This document shows positions 12,142-24,700 of a stretch of DNA of 64,000 nucleotides, one piece after another (the first letter of the stretch is position 1; every line of letters begins with the position of its first letter). Location of the stretch: the NCBI GenBank assembly GCA_009602725.1, contig WELB01000285.1:39176-103175 (forward strand), given 5' to 3'. A program made the translations under genes and the position numbers. The notes beneath the pieces are model-generated. The model saw only the letters and a list, made by a program, of their open reading frames with translations, had not been told where the DNA came from and made no database searches. The DNA is from Spirogloea muscicola (lineage: Eukaryota > Streptophyta > Zygnematophyceae > Spirogloeales > Spirogloeaceae).

Positions 12142-12371
12142 TGATTACGTCCATTCAGGCGCTTATCAACATGCCACAGTGTGCATATGATTCAGCAATG
12201 ACCGACACAATGATAAATACTATTTGGGCCGAGCTCAATGGCATGACGGCTCTGTACGATAATAATGATGTGAATAATTGTTTCACCAAACCGGCATAGT
12301 TGCCTGGATAGACAGGCGTGCCAGCAATGTGCTGGCGAAATGGGCTGCAAGATGATGACATATTGTACAAT
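12142..12371. other. Convergent 3' intergenic region
   Basis: Only 230 bp separate the stop codons of KBL (plus) and the NYN-LOTUS gene (minus). The stretch is AT-richer than its flanks. It must hold both 3' UTRs, so the transcripts may overlap. No other feature is seen. Confidence 0.6.
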
Positions 12372-15133
12372 TTAACAATAGTCTCTCAACACTACACACT
12401 GGCAGCCGTCCACTGTCTCCAACCGGACCACATTGCTGTACATGTTAAACAAGCTGACTAATTCGCGAGCACCAAGCGACACCAGACTGGCGGGCCGGGA
12501 GTATCTCTGCAGGTAGAGGTCCTCAAAAGCATGCATGGGTAGGAGACCTCCGAAGCTCACAAGCAGCTCAATAAGGTCCCAAGCAAAGGCATCCGACTCA
12601 CGTCCGCTAGGCATGAGGCCTCTACTATCCGCCACATTGCCTCCCCCCTGTGCCTGTTCCAGCTGCTCCCGCTTGATCACGCTGCCGTCATCTTCAACGG
12701 AATCGCCTTCATCGACCAGCTTTGCCGCTGGCAGTTCAGAAGGAACGCTGGGGGTTTGTGAGTGCACAGGTGCACAGGTGGGAGGCATCTCACTCACGCC
12801 TTCCCTGCCGCTCTGTAGCTCCCCAAGCTTCAACGAAGCTGAGCTCTTTGCCTCCTCAACCTCGTAGCTCAAGCTGGCTGCCTCCTCCAATCCACTTCCA
12901 GCTTGTAGCAGCTTCTGCTCAGATGTTGCTGCCAAGGACGCCTTGGTTGCTGCAAACGCGTCCGGGTCCTCTACCTCGCTCTCCTCTGTCTCCTCTGGGT
13001 CCGAGGTCGTATCCTGCAGCGCCGTGTTGACGAGGACAACCTGGGACGGATCACTGATCCTGCCCAACTTCACGTCAACTTCTTCTGCGCTTTCGGGTGC
13101 TGCCACTTCTCTCTCCTCCTCAGTTCCGCTCGTCTGTGCCTCCACATCGGCTCTCTCCTCGACCACCCTCTGGTCGCCATCGTTTGCCGCCCCGTGCCTT
13201 TGCAACTTCAGCAACTGCTGTCTCGCGGCTGGGTTTCTGAGAACCAACAACTTCCGGACGCCAATCCCCTGCACGTCCAGCACGTCCCTCATCCGCTCCA
13301 GCAGGTACTTGAGCTTAGGGACGCCATACTCAGTGAGGTACAGAGGTCGCTGATAGTGCCGCCGATACTCGGTCGGCACCCGCACAAGTGCCAGCCGGCC
13401 GCCATGGAGCCGCAGGAGCTCGACCAACTGGCGCTTCAGGCCCTGCAGGTCCCCAGGCTGGACGAAGGTGCTGCCGACGCTGCGCTGTCTGTCAGTAGGG
13501 TCTCCCTCGAGCCCGATGCCACCAGCGGCAGGAGGAGTTGCTGCAGCGGCACCTCCAGCGCCAGTGGTGGTCAGGGGATGGTACTTGGGGTGCATCTCCC
13601 AGGCCTGACACAACCGCTGCACAGACTGCTGGCTGTACCTTACGCAAGATGCTGGGACAGCCTCGTGGCCAGCGCCCCTTCCATCATCGCAGACTGCACC
13701 TGGTGCTGACGTGCCCACTGATGTGCCAGTGCTTGCACTGCGTGCGATGTCCTGTGCGCCGGCAAGGCCTGTCAGGGGGGCTCCTGCGAGATAGGATGCC
13801 AGGCTCTTCGGGCTGACGTCTTGAAACGCTCCACCCTCTACGGCAGGAGGAGACCACCCGTGACCAGCTCTGTGGACCGAAGAATGGCCATCATTGGGTG
13901 GCTGGCGCCGTTCGCTTTGGCCTGACTCCAAGCTGTAGTCTGCCGCGACCAGATTGCTGCGTGCTGAGGCATAGACACACAACCTCTCTTGACCAACTTG
14001 GCCATTGAAGCAGACTGGATGGCCCCCTTCACTGCGCTGTGACAGGTGCGGCGGCGGCTGGTGTGGTGGCGGCGTGCCGTGAACTGGCCCATCTGTTGAG
14101 GCCGTTCTGACACGGTACGGAATTGCGCACTTGGCCGGGACTAAGCCGTCCCCCCTTGCCAGGCATGGCCAGTCCCACACGTAGCTGCCAGCTCTGCGAC
14201 CAGGAAGGATAACCACAACGCAGGCTTTGTGAGCTTGAGTAGTGTAGCAGCTGCCTACGAAGTGATACTTAGCTGCAGGTGCCTGTGGAAGATCGGCCGC
14301 ACTGCTTGACACTGCATCTGGTTACAAGGCCCTGAGGACGATTTGTACGCCATTCGAGATATGGGTTCCTTGCATGAGGCTGTGACGTCAACTGGAGGTG
14401 GTCATGCCTGACGAGCGCGGGCGAGACGCCAACGCCTGCAGGTACCGCCAGCAGCACCGCATAGCCCCGCTGCGCGAGCTTGTGCAGCGCGGGTGAGAAG
14501 TCGCCGTCGCCGGAGATGAGGAGGATGGTGGACGGCGGCGGGTTGTCGAGCGCAAAGAGGAACATGTCCACGAGGATGGCCTTGTCTACACTCGCGGCAA
14601 TGGAGGACGGTGTCACGACAGCAATTAAAGTGGCAAAGTGCTGCTGGCTGCCACAACGGAGGTCGTTAATTATCAGAGGTGACATCTATCAGACACTGGC
14701 GGTTCCAGCTGACCTGCGGCGTCCTTCTTGCCGTTGGGGACGTCGATGAGGCTGACGCCGGTGTGCTGGCAGCCCTCCCGGAGCTTCTTGGGGAACATGT
14801 TGAAGTCGCCGTAGGCGGCGAAGGACGTGACGGCGGCGGCGCGCACCGCGGGGTGGCCGCGCAGCGCGCCGCGGATGTTGCCGGCCACGTCCTCGGGCGG
14901 CACCTGCCCTGCCGTGCTCCACCGGCAGACCAGCCGCACCCATCAGCCACGAGCATGGCTTCCTCGCCACCAAAAGGACCTCTAACGGCGAGTCCGGACG
15001 AGTGGCGAGACGGTTCCCAGCGTTCGGGCTCACCAGGCACGCCGCAATTCTCGATGTCCCAGAGGATCGCCATGGGCCCGGCGGCGGCGGCGGCAAGCGG
15101 AGCAGCCGCCGCGGAGCCTCCGGCGAGAGCCAT
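12372..15133 (-). CDS. NYN-domain nuclease with LOTUS (OST-HTH) domains, MARF1-like
   Basis: Exon 1 (15034-15133) begins MALAGGSAAAA and contains the NYN start AILWDIENCGVP. Exon 2 (14714-14908) has EDVAGNIRGAL, SFAAYGDFN and DVPNGKKDA. Exon 3 (from 14585 to about 14370) has ILVDMFLFALDNP and LLISGDGDFSPALHKL. These are the conserved Asp-containing strands of the PIN-like NYN fold (WDIEN, DM, SGDGDF). Exon 4 (12372 to about 14200) opens with YVWDWPCLARG and then encodes a roughly 600-residue region with two LOTUS-like helical modules. One begins LKRQLVELLRLHGGRL; the other begins LIELLVSFGGLLPMHAFEDL, at the very C terminus. A Ser/Glu-rich acidic linker lies between them. NYN-LOTUS proteins are RNA-binding and likely RNases; the cellular role here is unknown. 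The exon 3/4 junction is the uncertain one. Confidence 0.85.
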
Positions 15134-15797
15134 CTTCGTCGCTGCTACGCCGGAGAGGGAGAGCGCCTCGCCGACGCCGACGATGGCCTGGCCGCGCCGC
15201 GGCGCCGCGAGCGGCNGAGAAGGCCAGCGGCCGAGCGCCCCGCCCCGCTCGCCGCCAATCGGGGAGGCACCGCCACATGTGGCGGCTGCTGGCCGCGCGG
15301 CGACCCGGGCCGCGCGCCACCGTGGCTGCCAAGTCGGCGGCCTTGTGTGCCCAGGAAGCGCGCCTAACGGACCCCGTTACAGCCCTGCTAAAAATTAAGT
15401 TAAATAGTCATGAACACCCTCTGTGTAAGCACCTGGCTGGCCTTTCCAGCCGCGGCAGCCGCATTCTTTTATCACGTGCCCTCCCGGCTGCATGCCAGCG
15501 GCCGCAGTTAAGGGCCTGCCGGCTGTTTCGCTCCCCTGCCGTGTACTTGGCCTCCCAAGCCCTCCATTAGTCATCAATACACGCTACGTTTGCCCCAAGG
15601 CGCCGCTGCCGCAGCCCCAGCCGGCGCGCCGCGACGGGGCAGCGCTCGCGGAGACGCGCCAGGATGCTGGCCCGCGCTCAGCTGGTGCACGAGCAGCCGT
15701 GCCGTCCCGTCCGTCTCGCGGCGATGCCAGCCGCCGTTGTCCCAGACGATAGCAGAGGCCGACGGCTGAGCTAAGCCCGCGAGCTCGCGGCGACGTC
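15134..15797. promoter_or_regulatory. Divergent promoter region between the NYN-LOTUS gene and DnaE
   Basis: About 660 bp of GC-rich sequence with one N at 15216 lies between two divergent start codons. Open frames here (for example one starting MWRLLAARRPG at 15277 plus) look like chance GC-rich ORFs or 5' UTR. Promoter function is inferred from arrangement only. Confidence 0.4.
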
Positions 15798-18700
15798 ATG
15801 GCCCTCGGCGGCCCGCCCGGCGCCTCCGTCGCAGCTGGCGCGGGGTGCCGCGCCATGTGGCGCGGAGGCCTTCACGCTCTCGGGGCGAGGGTCGCGGTTG
15901 TGCTCCACGTGACCGTCCGCAAGAGCGTCCCGCCGGCCAGCCGCTGCCTCGCCGGCGCCAGCGCTTTCCCGAGGCCTTACCTGCCTCGAGGATACGCCTT
16001 CGTATCTGCAGCGCTACCTGGCACTCCGGCTCTGCTCAGCAGGCCTCTTTCGTCAGCTGCCATACTATCAAGCAGCTCAAGGCCATACACGACTTTGACA
16101 ACGGCAGCAGCAAGTGAGGTTGCTGCAGAGGGCACCTCATCAGAGGTGGCAACATCGGTGGATTTTGTCCCTCTCCATGTGCACAGCGATTTCAGCCTGC
16201 TTGACGGTGCGAGCCAGGTGTGCTGCCTGAGTGTATTGCTCGGTCACTATCAGGACAACAGTGTGAAGTAAGAAGCGCCCGGCATGCAGATATAAGGACA
16301 ACCACTGAACACTGATATAGAAGATAGCTGCTGACCTTCTGCACTCCTTTTGTTAATTGTCAGCATCATCAGTCTGCTCTTTGTGAAGGTGATGGATAGT
16401 TCCTGGCTCCTGATTGACCTGCTAAGTGTGTTTGTTGCCTTAACATTCTGGCAGTTGCCTGCTCTAGTGGAGAGGGCCAAGGAGCTGGGGATGAAAGCTC
16501 TGGCCCTTACAGACCATGGAGGTGGGTCTGGAGTGTTCCTTACCCCTACTTGGTGGTGCAGGCCCCTCTGATGATGCAGTCAGCTGCACCAAGATACTGC
16601 TGTATCAGGCCACATTCTTGTATTATTGGGCAGGCTCTTGTCACTCTGCTGTTTATCACGTGTTCCTGGTACTTCGACTGTACATCATTCTTCGACTGTA
16701 CATCATTGCCATACTGCAGATTCATGATGGGCATGTCACCACTGTTGCCCATGTTCGCAGTTATGTATGGAGCAATAGAGCTTGTGAAGCTTTGCAAAGC
16801 AGCTGGCATTAAGCCTATAATTGGAAATGAGATGTACATAGCACATGGAAACAACGGGCCGCAGCAGGAAGAACGTAGAAGGTCAGAGAAAGTGTACTGG
16901 CTGCTGTGCATTCTCTACGGCCGTCATAAGAACCCCCCCCCCCCCCCCCCCNCCCCCCCCCCCCCCCCCCCAACACAGTGTTGCATGCAGATCCTAAAGA
17001 CGTTTTCTGGATCGGCAGAACTAACAAAATCCATGCATCTGCTTGTAGATACCATTTGACAGTTCTTGCAAAGGACGATAACGGGTACAAGAATCTTGTG
17101 AGGCTAACCAGTGAGTCCCACTTGCACGGCATGGAGGTAGGTGTCAGCTTTTCACCGCTTCATTAGAGTAAATGCTTGCTTTCGAGTTGTGAGACATGCA
17201 CAGATCATGGCACCTCATGTCGACCTTGTCCGTTGAAGTTTGAATGCTTGCATTCTCAAGGTCAAGTCTCACAACCAATCTTGTCAAGATTAAGGTCAGA
17301 TTGCACCAAGTGAAACTGTGGTCCTCATTTGAGTTTTCTTCTGCAGGGGCATGGCATTAGATCTCGGCCTTGCATCAGCAGGCAACTTCCGCTCCACTCA
17401 TGTAGCTACTATAGTTGGTCACAATGGGCACATTTAGCAGATACATTATCCTCCTAAGCAGGCTTTCAGATTGCTCTTGTTCTCAAATAGTGACGCGAAG
17501 AAAAGTGGTGGCCGTGCTTTTGCAGAAAAGTGTAGATACTCTGTCCACATACTGTCCACCCTGATGCCATGAACAATTTCCTTATAGCTTTATCTTGTCA
17601 AAGTCTAGTCTTTGATCACTATGTGCCGTGATTTTGACTAATGTGGATGATTGCAGAGAGCTACTTCAGAGTCACAGCGAGGGCCTTATTGTTTGTTCTG
17701 GTTGTCAGTCTGGAGAGGTGATTACTAGTCACTCCTTCCCTGCAGCATGTCTCATATGAGAGCAGTTATTGAATATTGCAGAGCCAAGTCACTTAATCTC
17801 GATCTGGAAAGTGATCTTGTCGTGATTCTCTGGAGCTCCATTCATGGAGCATTTGAAGCACTTACTGAAAGTTACACTTACTGAAAGTTGCACCTGCCAT
17901 GTACACGTAACATGCTGGTGATATCAGTTGGCTCAAGCGCTACTGGAGCAAGACATGGTTAGGGCTGAGGCGATTGCAAGCTGGTGCGTTTTAGCACATG
18001 TCCTTGCCAGTATCTTCCCCCACCTGAAGATTCTCTCTTCTGTACAATGGTGAAGCACTACTTAATGCAGAATGCTGCATTATATTGGTGACTGTAGGCA
18101 CAAGAAAGTGTTTGGGGAAGACTATTACTTAGAAATCATGGACCACAGCAGGGATGAGAATGAAATCATCAACAAAGGCATTCTCAAGTTGTCCCAACAA
18201 CTGGTACGTTGCGTTAAAGTCAAAGAGCACACTGAAACTTTGTTACTGCAAGATAGGTCAACAACAGGTTGAAGAAGTTGTTCAGCAATCTGCACAATCT
18301 CTCTGCTCATTATCTTTCCAGATTTATGCCAATAAATGACTACTCTTGTCTTTGTGGTCCTCACAGGATATAGATGTTGTTGCTACCAATGACTCTCACT
18401 TCACACATTGCAGTGATTTTGATTCTCACAAGGCCCTCATTTGCATAAAGGTGCATCTTCAGTGCTCGTCGGGCTTATGTAATGATGTGTTGCTAACCTC
18501 ATATTGAGCAGCTACTTTTGTGAAGCCCACCAGTTCTGATCTTTGTGAACAGCATGCTGAAGGAATGTTCCCTTTCAAGACTCATGATCTTCGTATGACC
18601 CTCCAACAAGCTGACCTTCTTGACAGATTGTGGTGTCCTCAATGGCAGACAGGCTCAAAATTGACTGAGAAGCCAAGATTATCGTACAGGTCTGTGACAC

Positions 18701-21700
18701 TATAAGCAGGTGCAATCAGCTTGTATGCATCAGTTTACGTTTGGAAAGTATGCTCATGCAATCTGAGATATGGGGATCATGTTTGTGGCAGTGGGCAAGA
18801 GTACCTGAAGTCAAGTGACGAGATGTTAGCATCATTCAGGACATTGCCTCAAGAAGTTGTTCAATCTGCAATTGCCAACACCGCCGTTATTGCCTCCAAG
18901 GTGTTTGACATGCACCTTGTGTTGCTTCAGAGGTCTTGTACTTGTAGAGCATTGCATGGTTGTATTAATAGGGATGTAAAATATTTGAATGCCTTTGAAG
19001 TGGTGTTTCTGAGAGGTGCACTTTGTGACACTGACATTACTACTTTGAGCATTATATTTAAATATGCCTCTGCAATGTCTTCAGGTGTCAGATTACAAAC
19101 TATTCAAAGCACCTCAACTGCCTAATTTTGATGTACCACCTGGCCATGACGAAAGCTCTTATCTAGAAGTAAGTTGAGTGGGATGGGTTCACAGCATCTA
19201 GCAGCACAACACTGGAGTAAAGTAGGAATTGGAGCATTGAAGCCAACATCTGATAGACAACAATCTGCATGAATGACAAGACTGGTAGCATAAAGCATCT
19301 GTGACCTTTATGGTGTTCTGTTACTTGGCCAGCTTGTTGCTCAGGAGGGGCTATGCAAGAAATTAGAGGTGGAATCTATGGTAGATGTACCTGCAGCGTA
19401 CTTGGACCGCTTGAGAACAGAGTTGGCAGTCATCGCTTCTCAAGGCTTCTCAGCGTATTTCCTTGTATAGTTGCCTACCACATCAACTTGGCTCTTGTTG
19501 TAGTGATGGCTGTCATGACGCAAGCCGCTCTCTCATTAGGGGCTCGTCTGTTCCTCTTTGGTGTCAAAGTTGCATTGTCGCTTATCACCTGACAATTCTG
19601 GTACTGTGACATAGTTGCTCAGCTTGCAGTCTTTCAGTCTCTTGCACAGTGCATCGACAAGAGACTGGAGGAGCTGCAGCTGAGAAGCAAGCCCCTTGCT
19701 CTCCCCAGGTGGTGTGGGACATAATAAAGTTTGCTCGTGACTGCAACATTCCGGTTGGACCTGGCAGGTGCAGTAATTGCATCCAATGTCATGTTGATAT
19801 TTGGGAGGTAAATGTTGAGCTTGCCAGATGTTGTGACTCTCAACTTGACGGGCCACTTCTCTTCAGGGGTTCAGCTGCTGGATCCTTGGTCGCCTATGCC
19901 TTATCCATCATCAACATCGACCCTGTGAAGCACGGTATGTCAGACCTTGGGGACTCGTTGACATACTACAAGGACCTTATGCTGTCAATCTCTGCGCAGA
20001 TGTCCTGCTGGCCTTTCTGCAGGTGTGGGCTCTTAATGCCTGTCTGATTACACACTGGACATTCTTTATGCTAGGGCTCCTTTTTGAACGTTTTCTGAAT
20101 GAGGAGAGGAGTTCATTGCCAGATATCGATACCGACTTCTGCCCAGAACAACGAGACAAGGTATCAATGAACTCGCTTAAGTGCCAGTATGACATAATAA
20201 TCAAACGGGCTGGGCGTGGAATATCATGGCAGACTATTTGTTCTTAGTAGGACTACTTATGATAGTCTTGAATTGGTCAAAGAGGCATGCATCGAAGCGG
20301 AAAGGGCATTGTGTTAGTAGCTCTGGGCCCTAATGCCATAAGGGCATGCTTTACGGAGCCCAGTGGCCTTGATACCAAGGTACTGCCAGATGGTCATGGT
20401 AATCAATGAGGATGATGGTGCAGGTTATTGAGTATGTGACCACAAAGTATGGAAGAGAGAGAGTCGCTCAAATTGCAACTTTCAATAGGCTCACTTCAAA
20501 AGCGGTGCTGAAGGATGTTGGCAGAGTGATGGGCCTGTCCTATGCTGAGACCAACTCAATTGCCAAGATGGTGAGCATCTATTCTTATAATATATTACAC
20601 ACATTTAAGAGATACTTTCGTGCCCTGAATATTGTTTGTAGAGGTGTGTGGTTGTAAGTGATGCTTTCATGGCGGAATCTAGTAGACTACGTCACATATG
20701 TCAGGGTATGTACTACCTAAGACCTCGGATCAGCAAGTGGCCATCTCTCACAATTTGCAAGAGGCACACGTCGTTGCTCCCTGGTGTTAGGTGCCAACTG
20801 TGAGGGGCAAGGCAACCAGATTAGAGGCTATGGTGTCGGACAATTCACCCTCCAAGGACTTTCTTCACAAATACAAAGACCCAGAGGTAGGCAAATGCTT
20901 TACATCTGATCAGAACGTTCTCATAGTTGCACTGGAGAAATAACATCCACCATTTGCCTGTGAGAAGGACACAAGCTGACAAACTTGAAATTGCTCACCT
21001 GCAGCAACTAGCAAATGCAACCACGACTGACATACCCCTCTATTCATGCAACACAGACCAAGAAATGGGTCGACATGGCCATATGCTTGGAAGGAACCCA
21101 CAAATCCTTTGGGGTCCATGCTGCCGGTGTCGTGATCTCAAATGCTGCGCGTCCGCTTAATGAGGTACTCAGTCATGCACACACTTGCTTTTATTGATAG
21201 ACAATCAAAGCGATGTCTTTGCAGCTGTAGGCCGCAATGACAAGCTTTAGGGTCACCATAGGTAGGTCACACTGTCCAAATTTACAATTGTAATATTCCG
21301 AGTTCACAAAAGACAGGTACAATTTTGGCGAATGCATGACTCGCAACTTCTTCGTTTATCAATGCAGGCAGTTCCGCTGCAGCGAGCTCTAGGCAACCAG
21401 GGGGCAGTTGTGACCCAATATGCTATGGATGACATTGAGTCCCTGGGCCTTCTGAAGATGGACCTGTTGGGTTTAAAGAACCTCACAGTAATCAGGAAGG
21501 CTTATGAGCTTGTTAAAGAGTCCTCTGGGGACGATTTGCCCCCTATGGAAAAGCTTCCCACTGATGATAAGAAGACCTTCGAGCTCCTTGCTTCAGGCAA
21601 TCTTGACGGTATCTTTCAGGTCTGTTGAATTGCTCTGCTATCCTGGAAGCATAAGTTTCTGAGTGCCACCCCCTCACGGTATTTGAGGCCCAGGGTATTG

Positions 21701-24700
21701 CCATACCTCATGCCCTCCTGGTCACAAGTACGTTTTGCGTCTGACCTATGATCACTTATCTGATACTATAGATTTATACCTGCTTCTCAATGGGCGCTGA
21801 TATTGCAGCTGGAGACATCTGGTGGCATGCGGCACGTTGTCAGAGACCTGAAGCCATCGCGCATCCAGGACATCTTTGCCATTCTGGCCCTTTACCGTCC
21901 TGGGTATGGCATCTCATTCACTCACTTCAGCAGCTGTTCTCTGATGAAGTGCTCCCTTTACAAAGCTGTAGCTTAGCTTGATAGTGGCCATGTCTGATGC
22001 CCTACAAACAGACCGTTGGATGCTGGTCTGGTGCAGGAGTACATTGATCGCAAGCACGGTGTGAAGCAGGCATGCCACGACCCTGACCTTTTGAGTATCA
22101 ACAAACTTTGTCTAGATCTATTAGCATAAGCTACCTGCCATCATTATGTGACATCTCCATGTTCTGCCCAACAAAGCATTGCATTGCTTTAGAGTTGTCT
22201 TTGTCAAGTGCCGCTAACTGTGGTGCTGATCCTTGTCCTGATAGGTTGAATATGCCACTCCAGAGCTTGAGCCCATCCTGAAGGAGACCTATGGCGTGCT
22301 CCTTTATCAAGAGCAGATTATGCGCATGGCCAGGGACTTGGCAGGCTACAGCCTTGGCCAGGCAGATCTACTGCGGCGAGCTATGGGTAAAAAGAAGCGA
22401 GAAGATATGGAGAGGGAGCGCAAGAGGTTTGTGGGGGGTGCCCTTGACAAGGGTGTCGAGGCCAAGGTTGCTGAGGAGCTTTTCGAAACTATGGTGAGCG
22501 CCTGAGCTAGAGCATCGCATATATGCTAGGTGTGCCTACATCGACCCTCGACACATGGTGGTGATGAATTGTCCATAGTGACACAATGGTGGCTGCTTTG
22601 CATACATATTGATCAGCAGGAGCGAGACAACTTGCTTGTCTTCCTTCCAGAGGAGCCATGTACTTGATTCTGCTGAATGATTCTTGGATTTTTTGGGTAA
22701 ACAGGTAAAATTTTCAGAGTACTGCTTCAACAAGAGCCACAGTGCTGCGTACGGGTACATCACTTACATGACAGCGTACTTGAAAGCAAACTATCCAGTT
22801 GCCTACATGGCTGCCCTCATGAGCTGTGCCGCCAGTGACACGGACAAGATAAGGCGCTACATTGCAGCGTGTCAAGCCATGGGGATTGAGCTCCTCCTTC
22901 CTTGCCTGAATGAATCAAGAGAGGACTTCACTATCGCACGAGTTGGACTAGCAGCTGGACATCTGGAGGGGCTTCACGATGACCGAGGAAGCTCTGCGAA
23001 TGGTGCATTGTCTGCTGCCTTTGAGATCACAGACGTAGGGCACGGAGCAGGGAAGGAGGACAACTCATTGTCAGCTGAAAATTTGAGCAAATATCCAACT
23101 GGGGCTATATGGCATGGCCTTACAGCAGTGAGGCACATTGGCGAGGGACCCGTGGTAGCACTCCTCAAAATTCGAGATGAAGGTGGCCCATTCAAGTCAG
23201 TGTTGGACTTGTGCGAGCGAGTGGATGTGAAGGTCGTGCCAAAGCGGGCTCTCAAAGCCCTCTCTGGCAGCGGCGCACTGGACTGCTTGGGCGCTGATTA
23301 CCCCGACGATGACGAGGAGGGAGATGGAGGAAGGAGGGGGGTGAATCGGGCCTGGATGTGGAAAGTACTTGAGGAAGAACTTGACCGACGCTCAAAGGAG
23401 GCAATGAAGGAACGACGGCGAGCGGCAAAGGAAGAGAAGAAGCAGAAGCAGGACATGGACAGCCTGCCAAGTGGAACAGCAGCAAGCAGCAACGATAGCT
23501 TGTCCAGTGCATGCGCCAGGCAAGACGACGGAGGCGATGAGAAGGTGGATGGTGCAGTGATGCTCGAGGGAGAAGCTTCACAAACGGCCGAGATCGCCAT
23601 GAGCCTGTCAGCGGTGAAGGCCAATACAGGGGAAGATGGTGGGGGCTTCGCTTTGAAGAAGGGCGCAAACAGAAAAGGGAGGCCTCGGAAAGCAAGTGTC
23701 ATTGCAGATGCGGAGGCAAGCACCGCGGAAGCAGTGGAAAGCTTGGAGGAGGAGGAGGAGGAGGAGAGGAGGCAGGCAGCGCGGGTGCAGCAGAGCCGCG
23801 AGGAGCGGTGCAAGGAGCAGAAGGACCTGCTGGGGTACTGGCCAGATCACCCAATCGGCCCTCTGCTGGAGCGCCTGCCCGAGTGGTCGGTGCCTCTGAG
23901 GCTTTGCGATGCGGGTGAGCCGGAGAACGAAGGGAAGCTTGTGACTACGGCGGTGCTTGTCGGGGACACCACCGAGAAGGTGACCAAGGCTGGGCGCCAC
24001 TATGCCACAGTGCAGCTGGATGACTGCACGGGACAGCTGGAGGGCGTCGTATTTGACCCCGCATACACCAGCGTCAAGGAGCTCTTCAGGGAGGACGCGC
24101 TGCTGCTGGTGTATGGCGAGCTGGAGCGGCGGGGGGACCGCAAGAGTGCCGGGAGGAACGAGGAGGCCGGTAGTGCCGAGCTGGGGCTTGGCTTGGCTTT
24201 GGCAGCTGCGAGCCCGGCCGACATGCAGATCAAGGTGCGCGGCGCGGTGGAGATTGACAAGGCGCGCATCGTGTGCGTGCAGCTGACGCCCACCGAGGCC
24301 ACTGATACGAGCAAGCAGAACATCCTGGAGCGGGTTTTGGCTGGGAGGGCCTTGCAGCAGCGAGGCAGGCGGCGGAAGAACCAGGTCATCAATACCGTCC
24401 CTGTTGTCATCACGATCATCCCTGAGGGTGAGGGCGACAATGCCTTGGGGCTGGCAGATACGACAGCCTTCCACTCGGAAATCCGGGAGGGTGATGGTGC
24501 TACCACCGCACAGCAGCTCGGGGACGAGGGCGAGAGGGCACTCGACCTAACCAGGTTAGGGGAGGCCGGCTGTTTGGAGTACGTCTATTTCGGCCCCACC
24601 TCAAACACAGTAAGCAAATCCACAACCGCAGTAGCAATAATGGTTACCTGGCTATATGACAGAAATTTTCCATGGCTCTGTATTTTCATGCTCCACATTT

